This document shows, in pieces, positions 1 through 8,911 of a stretch of DNA of 64,000 nt. The notes beneath the pieces are model-generated. The model was not told where the DNA came from, ran no database searches, and saw only the letters and a program-made list of their open reading frames with translations. The stretch spans positions 2,753,501 through 2,817,500 of the forward strand of contig NZ_CP160849.1 in the NCBI RefSeq assembly GCF_040790665.1, written 5' to 3'. How positions within the stretch are numbered: the first letter of the stretch is position 1; each line of letters opens with the position of its first letter. This DNA is from Sulfitobacter pontiacus (GTDB lineage: Bacteria > Pseudomonadota > Alphaproteobacteria > Rhodobacterales > Rhodobacteraceae). The position numbers were made by a program, and so were the translations under genes.

Positions 1-1250
<1,250 letters not shown>

Positions 1251-1293
1251 GCAGACTGATTATGGGCGGATGGCCTGCGTGGCAAGAGTGGAG

Positions 1294-1340
1294 TGGGGGC
1301 CAGCCCCCAGACCCCCGGAGTTTATTTTGGCAAAATGAAG
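1294..1340. repeat. Dispersed composite repeat, copy A (GC hairpin plus AT palindrome)
   Basis: Between the divergent guaA and mttB-like genes lies a perfect hairpin, TGGGGGC CA GCCCCCA (1294-1309). It is followed by AGACCCCCGGAG and an AT-rich palindrome, ATTTTG G CAAAAT (1324-1336). Related arrangements occur at 5766-5816, 23728-23781 and 40740-40769 in this window. Here it sits between gene starts, so it is not simply a 3'-end terminator. Confidence 0.6.
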
Positions 1341-1450
1341 GGGTCGGCGGATCATGATGTCGGTTTTTGACCTCTAAGGCCGTAAACCGCGTAAAGCCTG
1401 CTGCGTGAATGGGGTAGCTAGGCGTCAGTTTTGGCGGAAAGGAAGACCTC

Positions 1451-2989
1451 ATGGCGGAATCAGCAAGACGCGGGCGCGGTGGTGGCGGTGCGGCACGTCG
1501 GGCGGCACGCTCGGCTGTGTCCTTCGAGACAGCGAAATACATCGAACGCAACATTCCCAACTACGAGGTGCTGACCGAAGAGGCGCTGCAGATCATCGAG
1601 TATAACGCCGATACGGTGTTGGAAGAGATCGGCGTGAACTTTCCCGACAACCCCGAGGCGCTGGCGCTTTGGCGCGCGGCCGGGGCGGATGTGACCGGTG
1701 ACCGCGTGCGTATCCCCCGCGGGCTGGCACGCGAGCTGTGCAAGACCGCGCCGTCGCAGTTCACCCAACACGCGCGCAACCCCGCGCGCAACGTCGAGAT
1801 CGGCGGGCGCAATCTGGTGTTGGCCCCGGTCTATGGCCCGCCCTTCGTGCGCGACACCGCCGGGGGCCGTCGCTATGCCACGATGGAAGATTTCAACAAA
1901 TTCGTGAAGCTTGGCTATATGTCCAAGTGGTTGCACCATTCCGGCGGCACGGTCTGTGAGCCCACCGATGTGCCCGTCAACAAGCGCCATCTGGACATGC
2001 TCCATGCGCATATGACGCTAAGCGATAAACCCTTCATGGGATCCGTCACGGAACCGAGCCGCGCGCAGGATTCCGTGGACATGTGCAAGATTCTGTTCGG
2101 TGCGGATTTCGTCGACCAGAACACGGTGATGACGTCGCTGGTGAACATCAACTCGCCCATGACGTTTGATGATGTGATGATGGGGGCGCTGAAGGTCTTT
2201 GCCGAGAACAATCAGGCGTCGATCATTTCGCCCTTTATCGTTGGTGGTGCGATGGCACCGGTATCCGTGGCAGGGACATTGACGCAGGTCCTAGCCGAGG
2301 TCATGGCCGGCATCGCCTATAGCCAGCTGATCCGTAAGGGCGCGCCGGTGATTTTCGGGGCCTTTGTGACCTCGATCGACATGAACTCGGGTGCGCCGAC
2401 CTTTGGCACGCCGGAGGCCGCGCATATCACCTATGGGGCGGGGCAGTTGGCGCGGCGGATGAACCTGCCATTCCGGTCCTCGGGTTCGTTCTGCGGGTCA
2501 AAACTGCCCGACGCGCAAGCAGCCTATGAGACGGCGAACAGTCTGAACATGGGGCTTTTGTCGGGGGTGAACTTTATGCTCCACGCCTGTGGCTGGCTGG
2601 AAGGCGGTCTTGTCGCCTCGTTCGAGAAATTTGTGATGGATGCCGATCAACTGGGCGCGTTGCACCATTTGGCGCGCGGTGTAGAGATTGACGAAAACGC
2701 GCAAGCGCTGGATGCGATCCGCGAGGTTGGTCCGGGGGGGCATTATCTGGGATGCGCACACACACAGGCCAACTTTAAGGAAGCCTTCTGGAAATCCGAT
2801 CTGCTGGACTACAAGCCATTTGAAACATGGTCAGATGAGGGTGCGCGCGATACCCAGTCGCTGGCGGCGACGCGGGTTGAAAAGCTGTTGGGCGACTATG
2901 TGCAACCGCCTATGGACCCCGAGACGCGTGCGGCGCTTGATGCCTTTGTCGCAGAACGCAAGGCGGCGGAGCCTGACAGCTTTATGTAG
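1451..2989 (+). CDS. Trimethylamine methyltransferase (MttB) family protein, non-pyrrolysine type
   Basis: A 512-residue member of the MttB superfamily, whose known members move a methyl group from a quaternary or tertiary amine to a corrinoid protein. No in-frame TAG is present, so it belongs to the non-pyrrolysine branch, which in other bacteria includes glycine betaine, proline betaine and carnitine methyltransferases. The N-terminal 20 residues are Gly/Arg-rich and probably disordered. The barrel domain starts near residue 30. GGAAAGGAAG stands 6-13 bases before the ATG and supports this start. No corrinoid protein or corrinoid-reactivating gene is adjacent, so the methyl acceptor and the substrate are unknown. 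The last eight bases overlap the convergent DUF6477 gene. Confidence 0.85.
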   Translation: MAESARRGRGGGGAARRAARSAVSFETAKYIERNIPNYEVLTEEALQIIEYNADTVLEEIGVNFPDNPEALALWRAAGADVTGDRVRIPRGLARELCKTAPSQFTQHARNPARNVEIGGRNLVLAPVYGPPFVRDTAGGRRYATMEDFNKFVKLGYMSKWLHHSGGTVCEPTDVPVNKRHLDMLHAHMTLSDKPFMGSVTEPSRAQDSVDMCKILFGADFVDQNTVMTSLVNINSPMTFDDVMMGALKVFAENNQASIISPFIVGGAMAPVSVAGTLTQVLAEVMAGIAYSQLIRKGAPVIFGAFVTSIDMNSGAPTFGTPEAAHITYGAGQLARRMNLPFRSSGSFCGSKLPDAQAAYETANSLNMGLLSGVNFMLHACGWLEGGLVASFEKFVMDADQLGALHHLARGVEIDENAQALDAIREVGPGGHYLGCAHTQANFKEAFWKSDLLDYKPFETWSDEGARDTQSLAATRVEKLLGDYVQPPMDPETRAALDAFVAERKAAEPDSFM

Positions 2990-3281
2990 CCGCATCTTTG
3001 ACGGTTTCGCGCAAGATCGCGGCCTCGGCAATGAGGGCGATCATCACCTCTATATGACGGATCAGGTTATAGCCTGCGTCCGTCTTTTTACGTCTGGCGT
3101 TCAGGTCGGCCTCTATATCGATCAGCTGCACCAGCACCACGGCGCTGCGCGGTGGGGGCGCTTTCCCCAGTATCCGTCGCAGGGCCGGGCCGCGGCGATA
3201 GCTGCGGGCCCCGATGGTGCCTGCCTGCACCAATATGGCGGGACGGTGGATACCGCGAAGACGCGTCAGAATATCTTGCAT
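2982..3281 (-). CDS. DUF6477 family protein
   Basis: A 99-residue, Arg/Ala/Leu-rich cytoplasmic protein with no signal peptide or membrane segment. I recognise it as DUF6477, a Rhodobacterales-restricted family usually encoded divergently from a DUF6456 gene, as here. Visible blocks are RRPAILVQAG near residue 12, SYRRGPALRRIL near residue 27 and a C-terminal helix YNLIRHIEVMIALIAEA. Its stop (2982-2984) lies inside the last codons of the convergent mttB-like gene, so the two transcripts overlap by eight bases. Function is unknown. The strict pairing with DUF6456 suggests a shared role, but this is inference. Confidence 0.8.
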   Translation of the reverse strand: MQDILTRLRGIHRPAILVQAGTIGARSYRRGPALRRILGKAPPPRSAVVLVQLIDIEADLNARRKKTDAGYNLIRHIEVMIALIAEAAILRETVKDAAT

Positions 3282-3442
3282 AAAATCAAATCCTTGCTGG
3301 CTGCGGGGTCATGCCATCGCATGGCCGCTCACGGGCAGGATTTCACGCAGGATACTGGTGTTGCTCGCGCGGCGAGGTCTGCGTGCGTCGCGGTTACGAC
3401 TGTTTACCCTTTGGAAACAATTATGGGTTGTATCGGTAAATA

Positions 3443-3459
3443 TTAACAAATCCATAACC
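3443..3459 (+). promoter_or_regulatory. Possible CtrA-type site
   Basis: TTAA, seven bases, then ATAACC (3443-3459) differs at one base from the CtrA consensus TTAA-N7-TTAACC. An exact TTAACC follows at 3462-3467. The stretch is the most AT-rich part of the DUF6477/DUF6456 intergenic region. A single near-match can arise by chance in AT-rich DNA, so this is only a candidate. Confidence 0.3.
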
Positions 3460-3476
3460 AATTAACCTTTTGGTAT

Positions 3477-3497
3477 TGTGGATAAGGCTGTGGATAA
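3477..3497 (-). promoter_or_regulatory. Two consensus DnaA boxes
   Basis: TGTGGATAA occurs at 3477-3485 and again at 3489-3497. Both are exact reverse complements of the DnaA box TTATCCACA, with starts 12 bases apart and in the same orientation. They end 27 bases before the DUF6456 start codon, downstream of an AT-rich tract. Two perfect 9-mers this close are unlikely by chance in G+C-rich DNA. They may serve as a DnaA-responsive promoter or a titration site; direct evidence is lacking. Confidence 0.65.
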
Positions 3498-3524
3498 CCG
3501 CGCCGCCTGAAGAAAGGAGACCGC

Positions 3525-4619
3525 ATGACCCAAGTTTTGAATACGCCGCCGGACCGACGTGGATTGCCCGGATGGGTGCCGGATGCCGCGCGGCATTATG
3601 TGTCGCATGTGGAGATGGGCCAGCCGATCCGGGCGCTGGCGCGATCAGCTGAGTGTCACGCCTCTACCATCCTGCGCCAGATCCGGCGGCTGGAAACGCG
3701 GCGCGATGATCCGCTGGTGGACGACGCCCTTGATCTGCTGGGGCAGGTCAGCCGTTTTGAAACCCACCCTCTGCAGGAGCCCGCCGCGATGAATGACACC
3801 TCACACCCCATGATGCCCGATGATGAAACCCTGAAAAGCGAGGCGCAGCGCATCTTGCGGCGCTTGTGCGAAACCGGTGCGCTGCTGGCGGTCGCAGCCG
3901 AGATGGACAACGCCGTTGTCGTGCGCAGTGGTCCGAATGGCGCGCAGACGCGGACTGCCGTGGTGGACCGCTGTGTCGCGCAGGCGATGGCGCTTAACGG
4001 CTGGATCGCAACCGATGGCGAGGGGCGCATCCTGCGCTATCACATCACCGCGGCCGGACGGCATGCGCTGGAAGAGATGCTGGGGCAGGGCGCAGAAAAC
4101 GGTTTTGCCGAAGCCCAAAGCAGCTTTGCCCCTGCGCCGCCGCTGCCAGAGGGGGCGCGGCAGAAGACAGCGCGGCGCTTGCGCTACACGCTGGCAGAAA
4201 GCCCGTTGGCCGCGCTCGCCCGCAGACGCGACGCAAAAGGCGCGCCGTTCCTGTCCGACAGTCTCGTCCAAGCCGGAGAGCGCCTGCGCGAGGATTTTGA
4301 ACTGGCGCAAATGGGCGAGGCGGTGACGCAGAACTGGGACCGGTTTTTGGCACCGGGCGGGCAGGGCGACAGCGTCAGCTTTGAAGGCAGCGCACCTTCT
4401 GCGGCCCGGGCACGGGTGGGATCGGCGCTGGCGGATCTGGGACCGGGTCTGTCGGATATTGTGCTGCGGTGCTGCTGCTATCTGGAAGGGCTGGAAACCA
4501 CGGAAAAGCGCCTAGGCTGGTCCGCGCGGTCGGGAAAGATCGTGCTGCGTATCGCCCTGATGCGCTTGCGCAAACACTATGCGGAAACGCTTGGCCCCGG
4601 GAGCGCTATGATCGGCTAG
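3525..4619 (+). CDS. DUF6456 family protein with helix-turn-helix, putative DNA-binding regulator
   Basis: A 364-residue protein that I recognise as DUF6456. Residues about 14-60 hold a helix-turn-helix (RALARSAECHASTILRQIRR), followed by the conserved RRDDPLVDDAL block. Residues about 100-185 look like a winged helix ending HITAAGRHALEEML. The C-terminal part, about 215-360, has a further HTH-like stretch ending RLGWSARSGKIVLRIAL. AAAGGAGA lies seven bases before the ATG at 3525 and fixes the start. It is divergent from DUF6477, and its upstream region carries two DnaA boxes and a CtrA-like site, so cell-cycle control is possible. DNA binding is inferred from the domains; targets are unknown. 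Confidence 0.82.
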   Translation: MTQVLNTPPDRRGLPGWVPDAARHYVSHVEMGQPIRALARSAECHASTILRQIRRLETRRDDPLVDDALDLLGQVSRFETHPLQEPAAMNDTSHPMMPDDETLKSEAQRILRRLCETGALLAVAAEMDNAVVVRSGPNGAQTRTAVVDRCVAQAMALNGWIATDGEGRILRYHITAAGRHALEEMLGQGAENGFAEAQSSFAPAPPLPEGARQKTARRLRYTLAESPLAALARRRDAKGAPFLSDSLVQAGERLREDFELAQMGEAVTQNWDRFLAPGGQGDSVSFEGSAPSAARARVGSALADLGPGLSDIVLRCCCYLEGLETTEKRLGWSARSGKIVLRIALMRLRKHYAETLGPGSAMIG

Positions 4620-4733
4620 GCGGCGGATCCGGATCGGCGCGCACCGCATGGCTGCCCCGCAGATGACAACTGCCTCTTTCATGCGCCGCGAGAACCGACT
4701 ACATAAGGGGCGTATTCCAAACGGAGCCTGATC

Positions 4734-5681
4734 ATGCGAGACCTGAAAATCCCCGAGCAGCGCCACCCTGAAAAGGCCCGACACCCCGACAATCCACAGC
4801 CGAAAAAGCCGTCGTGGATCCGGGTGAAGGCGCCGGGTGGCAAAGGCTATGCGGATACCGCAAAGATCATGCGCGAGAACAAGCTGGTGACGGTCTGCGA
4901 AGAAGCGGGCTGCCCGAATGTGGGCGAATGCTGGTCGCAGGGCCATGCCACCATGATGATCATGGGGGAGGTCTGCACCCGCGCCTGTACCTTCTGCAAC
5001 ATCGCGACAGGGCGCCCACCGGAAGCGCTGGACATCTTTGAACCCGGGCGTGTGGCCGACGCGGTGTCCAAACTGGGGCTGAACCACGTGGTAATCACCA
5101 GCGTGGACCGCGACGACATCGAAGACGGCGGGGCAGAGCATTTTGCCCAGACCATCCGCGCCGTGCGCAAACGGTCCCCGGGCACCACGATCGAAATCCT
5201 GACCCCCGATTTCATCCGCTGTGATCCCAAAGTGCTGGAAACCGTGGTCGAGGCGCGCCCGGATGTGTTTAACCACAATCTGGAAACAGTGCCCGGCCTC
5301 TACCCCGAGGTCCGCCCCGGGGCGCGGTATTTCCATTCGCTGCGTCTGTTGCAGAGGGTCAAGGAACTTGATCCGACGATGTTTACCAAATCCGGCATCA
5401 TGGTCGGTCTGGGCGAGGATCGTCAGTCCGTTATGCAGGTCATGGAAGACATGCGCGCGGCGGACATCGATTTTCTGACCATCGGGCAATATCTGCAGCC
5501 GACACCAAAGCACCACGCGGTGGACCGCTTTGTGCACCCCGATGAATTCGCCGCCTATGAAAAATCGGCCTACGGCAAAGGGTTCTTGATGGTATCTGCG
5601 ACGCCTCTGACGCGGTCGAGCTACCACGCAGGGGATGACTTTGCGCGGCTGCAGGCGGCGCGGTTGGCCAAGCTGGGGTAA
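4734..5681 (+). CDS. lipA: Lipoyl synthase
   Basis: A radical SAM enzyme that inserts two sulfur atoms into octanoyl groups on the lipoyl domains of 2-oxoacid dehydrogenases and the glycine cleavage H protein. The protein has 315 residues, the normal length. The auxiliary cluster cysteines are in [12 protein letters not shown], and the radical SAM cluster motif is CTRACTFC, preceded by the usual GEVCT. The C-terminal [10 protein letters not shown] is also typical. CGGAGCC precedes the ATG at a suitable distance. No lipB is next to it; the gene appears to be transcribed alone and ends just before a tandem repeat. Confidence 0.97.
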   Translation: MRDLKIPEQRHPEKARHPDNPQPKKPSWIRVKAPGGKGYADTAKIMRENKLVTVCEEAGCPNVGECWSQGHATMMIMGEVCTRACTFCNIATGRPPEALDIFEPGRVADAVSKLGLNHVVITSVDRDDIEDGGAEHFAQTIRAVRKRSPGTTIEILTPDFIRCDPKVLETVVEARPDVFNHNLETVPGLYPEVRPGARYFHSLRLLQRVKELDPTMFTKSGIMVGLGEDRQSVMQVMEDMRAADIDFLTIGQYLQPTPKHHAVDRFVHPDEFAAYEKSAYGKGFLMVSATPLTRSSYHAGDDFARLQAARLAKLG

Positions 5682-5695
5682 CTGTGTTGCATTGA

Positions 5696-5800
5696 TCTTG
5701 AGGGGCGTTGTCCTTCAAGCTCACGCGGTACAATGAGGGGCGCTGCCCCTCAAACTCACGCGATACAATGAGGGGCGCTGCCCCTCAAACTCCCCGGGAT
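5696..5800. repeat. Three tandem 35-base units, each with a GC hairpin
   Basis: Units run 5696-5730, 5731-5765 and 5766-5800. Units 2 and 3 begin CAATGAGGGGCGCTGCCCCT and contain the inverted repeat GAGGGGC GCT GCCCCTC. Unit 1 is diverged (ggggcgttgtccttcaa). The block fills the gap between convergent lipA and the 57-residue membrane protein gene, where it could stop transcription from both sides. Unit 3 runs into a CCCCGGGATTTA tail related to the composite repeat seen elsewhere in the window. Confidence 0.8.
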
Positions 5801-5819
5801 TTACATCCATTTGGAAAGG

Positions 5820-5993
5820 TTAGAACGGGTTTTTGATCCGTTGGGTCGTGGCCCATTCGGGCCAGTAGCCAAAGTATTCTGCGGCAAAGATCAGCGCGCC
5901 GGCCAGGACCACAGCAAAGACGAATTTGACGCGGCCCGCCGAGGGCGGGTGCTGCACCCACCGTTTCATCCGCATCAGCCAAGCGACGTTCAT
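5820..5993 (-). CDS. Small conserved membrane protein coupled to hpt
   Basis: A 57-residue protein starting [20 protein letters not shown], with one membrane segment at about residues 22-41 ([20 protein letters not shown]) and a short polar tail ending IKNPF. The start ATG (5991-5993) overlaps the TGA of hpt (5990-5992) as ATGA, so it is very probably translated by coupling to hpt. I recognise it as a small protein often found behind hpt in the Roseobacter group. Positive charges before the hydrophobic segment suggest an N-in topology. Function is unknown. Confidence 0.75.
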   Translation of the reverse strand: MNVAWLMRMKRWVQHPPSAGRVKFVFAVVLAGALIFAAEYFGYWPEWATTQRIKNPF

Positions 5994-6526
5994 GTAAAAC
6001 GGACCTTGCCGATAAAGGGCTGGTTGCGGTCGCGCTGTGCGAAATCGATGCCGTAGCCCACAACAAATTCATCCGGAATTTCAAAGCCGATCCAATCGGC
6101 CTTCATGTCCACCTCGCGGCGGCTGGGTTTGTCGAGCAGGGCGATGGTTTTCAGCCGTGCGGGTTCGCGCGACATCAGCAGGTTGCGTACGTGATGCAGG
6201 GTGTGGCCCGTATCGACGATATCTTCGACGACCAGCACATCGCGCCCTTCGATTGCGCCGCGCAAGTCTTTGAGGATACGCACTTCTCTGCTGCTTTCCA
6301 TGCCATCGCCATAGCTGGAGGCCTCGAGGAAATCGACCTCGATCGGGAGGTCAAGCTCGCGCACCAGATCGGCGATAAACACGAAAGATCCGCGCAGCAG
6401 CCCCACCACTGTCAGCTTTTCGGTGCCGGCGAATTCGCTTTGGATTTCGCGGCAGAGAGTTTCGATCCGCGCGGCGATTGCCTTGGCCGAGATCATTTCA
6501 TCGATGACATAAGGTCGCGTCGTCAT
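5990..6526 (-). CDS. hpt: Hypoxanthine phosphoribosyltransferase
   Basis: Salvages hypoxanthine and/or guanine to IMP/GMP with PRPP in the cytoplasm. The protein has 178 residues, the usual length. The PRPP-binding motif is [13 protein letters not shown] at about residues 96-108. The N-terminal LLRGSFVF and the C-terminal [13 protein letters not shown] stretch are also family-specific. It is the first gene of a leftward pair with the 57-residue membrane protein, with ATGA overlap, and is divergent from ratA across 67 bases. Confidence 0.95.
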   Translation of the reverse strand: MTTRPYVIDEMISAKAIAARIETLCREIQSEFAGTEKLTVVGLLRGSFVFIADLVRELDLPIEVDFLEASSYGDGMESSREVRILKDLRGAIEGRDVLVVEDIVDTGHTLHHVRNLLMSREPARLKTIALLDKPSRREVDMKADWIGFEIPDEFVVGYGIDFAQRDRNQPFIGKVRFT

Positions 6527-6593
6527 GGGTTTTACCTTGAAAAAGGGGGAGATAGGATTTCATAAGGGCTAACTTCATGACAGATGGAAATCA

Positions 6594-7049
6594 ATGCCTA
6601 CCCATTCAGAGACCCGCGAACTGCCCTACACCGCCCAACAGATGTATGATCTGGTGGCCGATGTTGCGTCATACCCTGATTTTCTGCCCTGGACCGCCGC
6701 CGCGCGGATCAAAAGCCGTGAGGATAAGGGGGATCACGAGGTGATGGACGCCGATCTTGTCATCAGTTTCAAGGTGTTTCGCGAACGTTTCACCAGCCGC
6801 GTGGTGTTGTGGCCAGAGGCCAAGAAGATCGACACCGAATATCTGGATGGCCCGTTCAAATACATGAAATCGAACTGGGCCTTCGAGGACAATGGCGACG
6901 GCAGCTGCAAGGTGCATTTCTTCGTCGATTTCGAATTCAAGAACGCGATTTTGCAAAAGATCATCGGCGTCGTCTTTAACGAGGCGATGCAGCGGGTGGT
7001 GCGGGCGTTCGAGAAACGCGCGGCTGCTCTTTATGGGGCCGAGGCCTAG
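6594..7049 (+). CDS. RatA/Coq10-type START-domain protein
   Basis: A 151-residue protein of the polyketide-cyclase/START superfamily, with the alphaproteobacterial Coq10/RatA pattern: RELPYTAQQMYDLVADVASYP at the N-terminus and FEFKNAILQKIIGVVFNEAM near the C-terminus. Coq10-like members bind ubiquinone and assist respiration; E. coli RatA has been described as a toxin acting on ribosome assembly. From sequence alone the ubiquinone role is the better guess. The gene is monocistronic, divergent from hpt, and ends just before a strong bidirectional hairpin. Confidence 0.88.
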   Translation: MPTHSETRELPYTAQQMYDLVADVASYPDFLPWTAAARIKSREDKGDHEVMDADLVISFKVFRERFTSRVVLWPEAKKIDTEYLDGPFKYMKSNWAFEDNGDGSCKVHFFVDFEFKNAILQKIIGVVFNEAMQRVVRAFEKRAAALYGAEA

Positions 7050-7055
7050 AAACAA

Positions 7056-7080
7056 CAAAGGCCCCGATGCGGGGCCTTTG
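7056..7080. terminator. Bidirectional terminator between ratA-type gene and amt
   Basis: CAAAGGCCCCG (7056-7066) and CGGGGCCTTTG (7070-7080) form a perfect 11-base-pair stem with the loop ATG. It lies between convergent genes ending at 7049 and 7102, with short A and T runs at the stem ends. Confidence 0.85.
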
Positions 7081-7101
7081 TGTGGGTCTGCGTTTTCCCG
7101 A

Positions 7102-8283
7102 TCAGCTGCTTAGGTCATAGGCCCGCTCACCGTGGACAGATAGATCAAGCCCGTTGACCTCGACCTCCTTGCTGACACGTAACGGGGTGATCGCCTTGCA
7201 GACCAGCACCAGCACGACGGTCACCACCGTGGTATAGACACCGACTATCGCCAGCGACCCCAATTGTGCGGCCCAGGACCCCGCCCCGAGGGCAGCGATC
7301 ATGATGGTGCCGAAGATGCCGCCCACGCCGTGAACCGCGAATACGTCAAGCGTGTCGTCGATCTTGGCCTTGTTGCGGATCAAGACGACTGCTTCCTGGC
7401 ACAGGATCCCGGCAACCGCGCCGATCAGCAGCGCCGCCCAAGGGCCGACGAAGCCCGACGCAGGCGTGATGGAGGCCAGTCCCGCGATGGTGCCCGTGAC
7501 GATGCCGACCAGGGAGGCTTTGCCGAATTTGATCCGCTCCCACAGCGCCCAGGTGAGCGAGGCAGTGGCGGCAGAGATATGGGTCACCGTGATCGCCATC
7601 GCCGCACCACCGTCAGCCGCCAGTTGCGAGCCGCCGTTAAAACCGAACCAGCCGACCCAGAGCATCGCTGCCCCGATCATCACGAAGCCTGGGTTATGCG
7701 GCGGGGTGTTGTGGTTAAGGCGTGGGCCAAGAAAGACCGCGAGGATCAGCGCCGCGAGGCCGGCTGTTTCATGCACCACGATGCCGCCCGCGAAATCGCG
7801 CACGCCGACCTCGCCAAAGATGCCGCCATCGGCCAGGAAACCGCCGCCCCAGACCCAATGTACCACGGGCGCGTAGCACAGCAGCATCCAGAGACCCGAG
7901 AAGAGCATTACGAATCCAAAGCCGATACGCTCCACATAGGCACCGACGATCAGCGCAGGCGTGATCACTGCGAATGTCATCTGGAAGGCGAAGAACAGGA
8001 TTTCGGGCAGGGTGCCTGACAGGCTGTCAGCAGTGACCCCCGACAGGCCGATCTTGCCCAAGCCGCCCCAGAGGCCCGAGGTGTCGGGACCAAAGGCGAT
8101 GGAGTATCCGGCGAAGAACCACAGCACGCTCATCAGACAGGCGACGCCGTAGGTATGCATGAAAACGCTCAGCACGTTGCGGCTGCGCACCAGCCCGCCA
8201 TAGAAGAGCGCGAGCCCCGGTAATGTCATGAACAGGACCAAGGCCGTGGCGGTCATGATCCAGGCCGTATCAGCTGCGTTCAT
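7102..8283 (-). CDS. amt: Ammonium transporter, Amt/AmtB family
   Basis: An inner-membrane ammonium channel of 393 residues with about eleven hydrophobic segments. The conserved pore histidines are visible in APVVHWVWGG and VFAVHGVGGIFG. The start at 8283 (MNAADTAWIM) is chosen because GGGAGGAAA lies just upstream, while longer in-frame starts have no ribosome site. In most bacteria amtB is co-transcribed with the PII gene glnK, but none is adjacent here: the upstream neighbour is pncC, 160 bases away. The nitrogen regulators ntrBC lie about 3.4 kb away. Regulation by NtrC is plausible but no site is evident. Confidence 0.95.
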   Translation of the reverse strand: MNAADTAWIMTATALVLFMTLPGLALFYGGLVRSRNVLSVFMHTYGVACLMSVLWFFAGYSIAFGPDTSGLWGGLGKIGLSGVTADSLSGTLPEILFFAFQMTFAVITPALIVGAYVERIGFGFVMLFSGLWMLLCYAPVVHWVWGGGFLADGGIFGEVGVRDFAGGIVVHETAGLAALILAVFLGPRLNHNTPPHNPGFVMIGAAMLWVGWFGFNGGSQLAADGGAAMAITVTHISAATASLTWALWERIKFGKASLVGIVTGTIAGLASITPASGFVGPWAALLIGAVAGILCQEAVVLIRNKAKIDDTLDVFAVHGVGGIFGTIMIAALGAGSWAAQLGSLAIVGVYTTVVTVVLVLVCKAITPLRVSKEVEVNGLDLSVHGERAYDLSS

Positions 8284-8443
8284 CTTGGTTTCCTCCCGAA
8301 AGGTTTTTGATTGCAGACGGGTGAAACGGATGTGCGCGCGCGACAAAAGTTAAAATGTGGGCAAAGCCGGTGATTAAACGGGCATTTCTACATTCGCCAC
8401 ATATTTAGGCAGCAATTTAGCCATGCCGCCTGTTTTGCGGGCG

Positions 8444-8911
8444 TTATGTAATCGCCTCAAAAATCAGCCCCAAGGCGAAATCGCGGGCAGAGCGGCGGAC
8501 TTTATCGCGGCCCAATGCGCCGAACTCTTGCGTTTGGGTGGTGATACCGGACGCCGTGGCGAGGCCGAAACAGACGCGGCCTTCGGGCTTATGCTCTGAC
8601 CCGCCGGGGCCTGCGATGCCGGTGATCGACACGGCGATCTGCGCGCCGGATCGTGCCAAGGCACCGCGTGCCATTTCAAGGGCGACCTGCTCGGACACCG
8701 CGCCGTGGGCGGCAAGCGTCTCGGGGCTGACGCCCAGAAGATCGATCTTGGCGGCATTGGTATAGGTGACAAACCCACGGTCAAAGATCGCAGAGGATCC
8801 GGGGAGGTCCGTCAGGGCGGCGGCCACCATGCCGCCCGTGCAGCTTTCGGCGCAGGCGATCATGACCTCGCGCGTGCGGGCGCGGTCCAGAAGGGCGTGC
8901 AAATCAGGCAA
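8444..8911 (-). CDS. pncC: Nicotinamide-nucleotide amidase, stand-alone CinA C-terminal domain
   Basis: Hydrolyses nicotinamide mononucleotide to nicotinate mononucleotide in pyridine nucleotide recycling. The protein has 155 residues and consists only of the CinA C-terminal domain, with the catalytic block AESCTGGMVAAALT at residues 20-33 and SITGIAGPGG at about 95-104. The N-terminal molybdopterin-like domain of full CinA is absent, which is normal for the PncC/YgaD type. It overlaps pgpA by eight bases and closes the ispDF-pgpA-pncC operon. Confidence 0.92.
   Translation of the reverse strand: MPDLHALLDRARTREVMIACAESCTGGMVAAALTDLPGSSAIFDRGFVTYTNAAKIDLLGVSPETLAAHGAVSEQVALEMARGALARSGAQIAVSITGIAGPGGSEHKPEGRVCFGLATASGITTQTQEFGALGRDKVRRSARDFALGLIFEAIT

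Noticed and set aside
1451-2989. Pyrrolysine-containing trimethylamine methyltransferase
   Set aside because: The frame is open from start to TAG stop with no internal TAG codon, and no pyl genes are seen in the window.
3282-3524. A replication origin at the two DnaA boxes
   Set aside because: Only two boxes are present, with no dnaA, hemE, parAB or rep gene nearby. A regulatory or titration role is more likely.
8404-8432. A sigma-54-like element (TGG and GC ten bases apart) upstream of amt
   Set aside because: Only the minimal GG and GC positions agree with the -24/-12 consensus, and NtrC here lacks GAFTGA, so a sigma-54 promoter is not expected.
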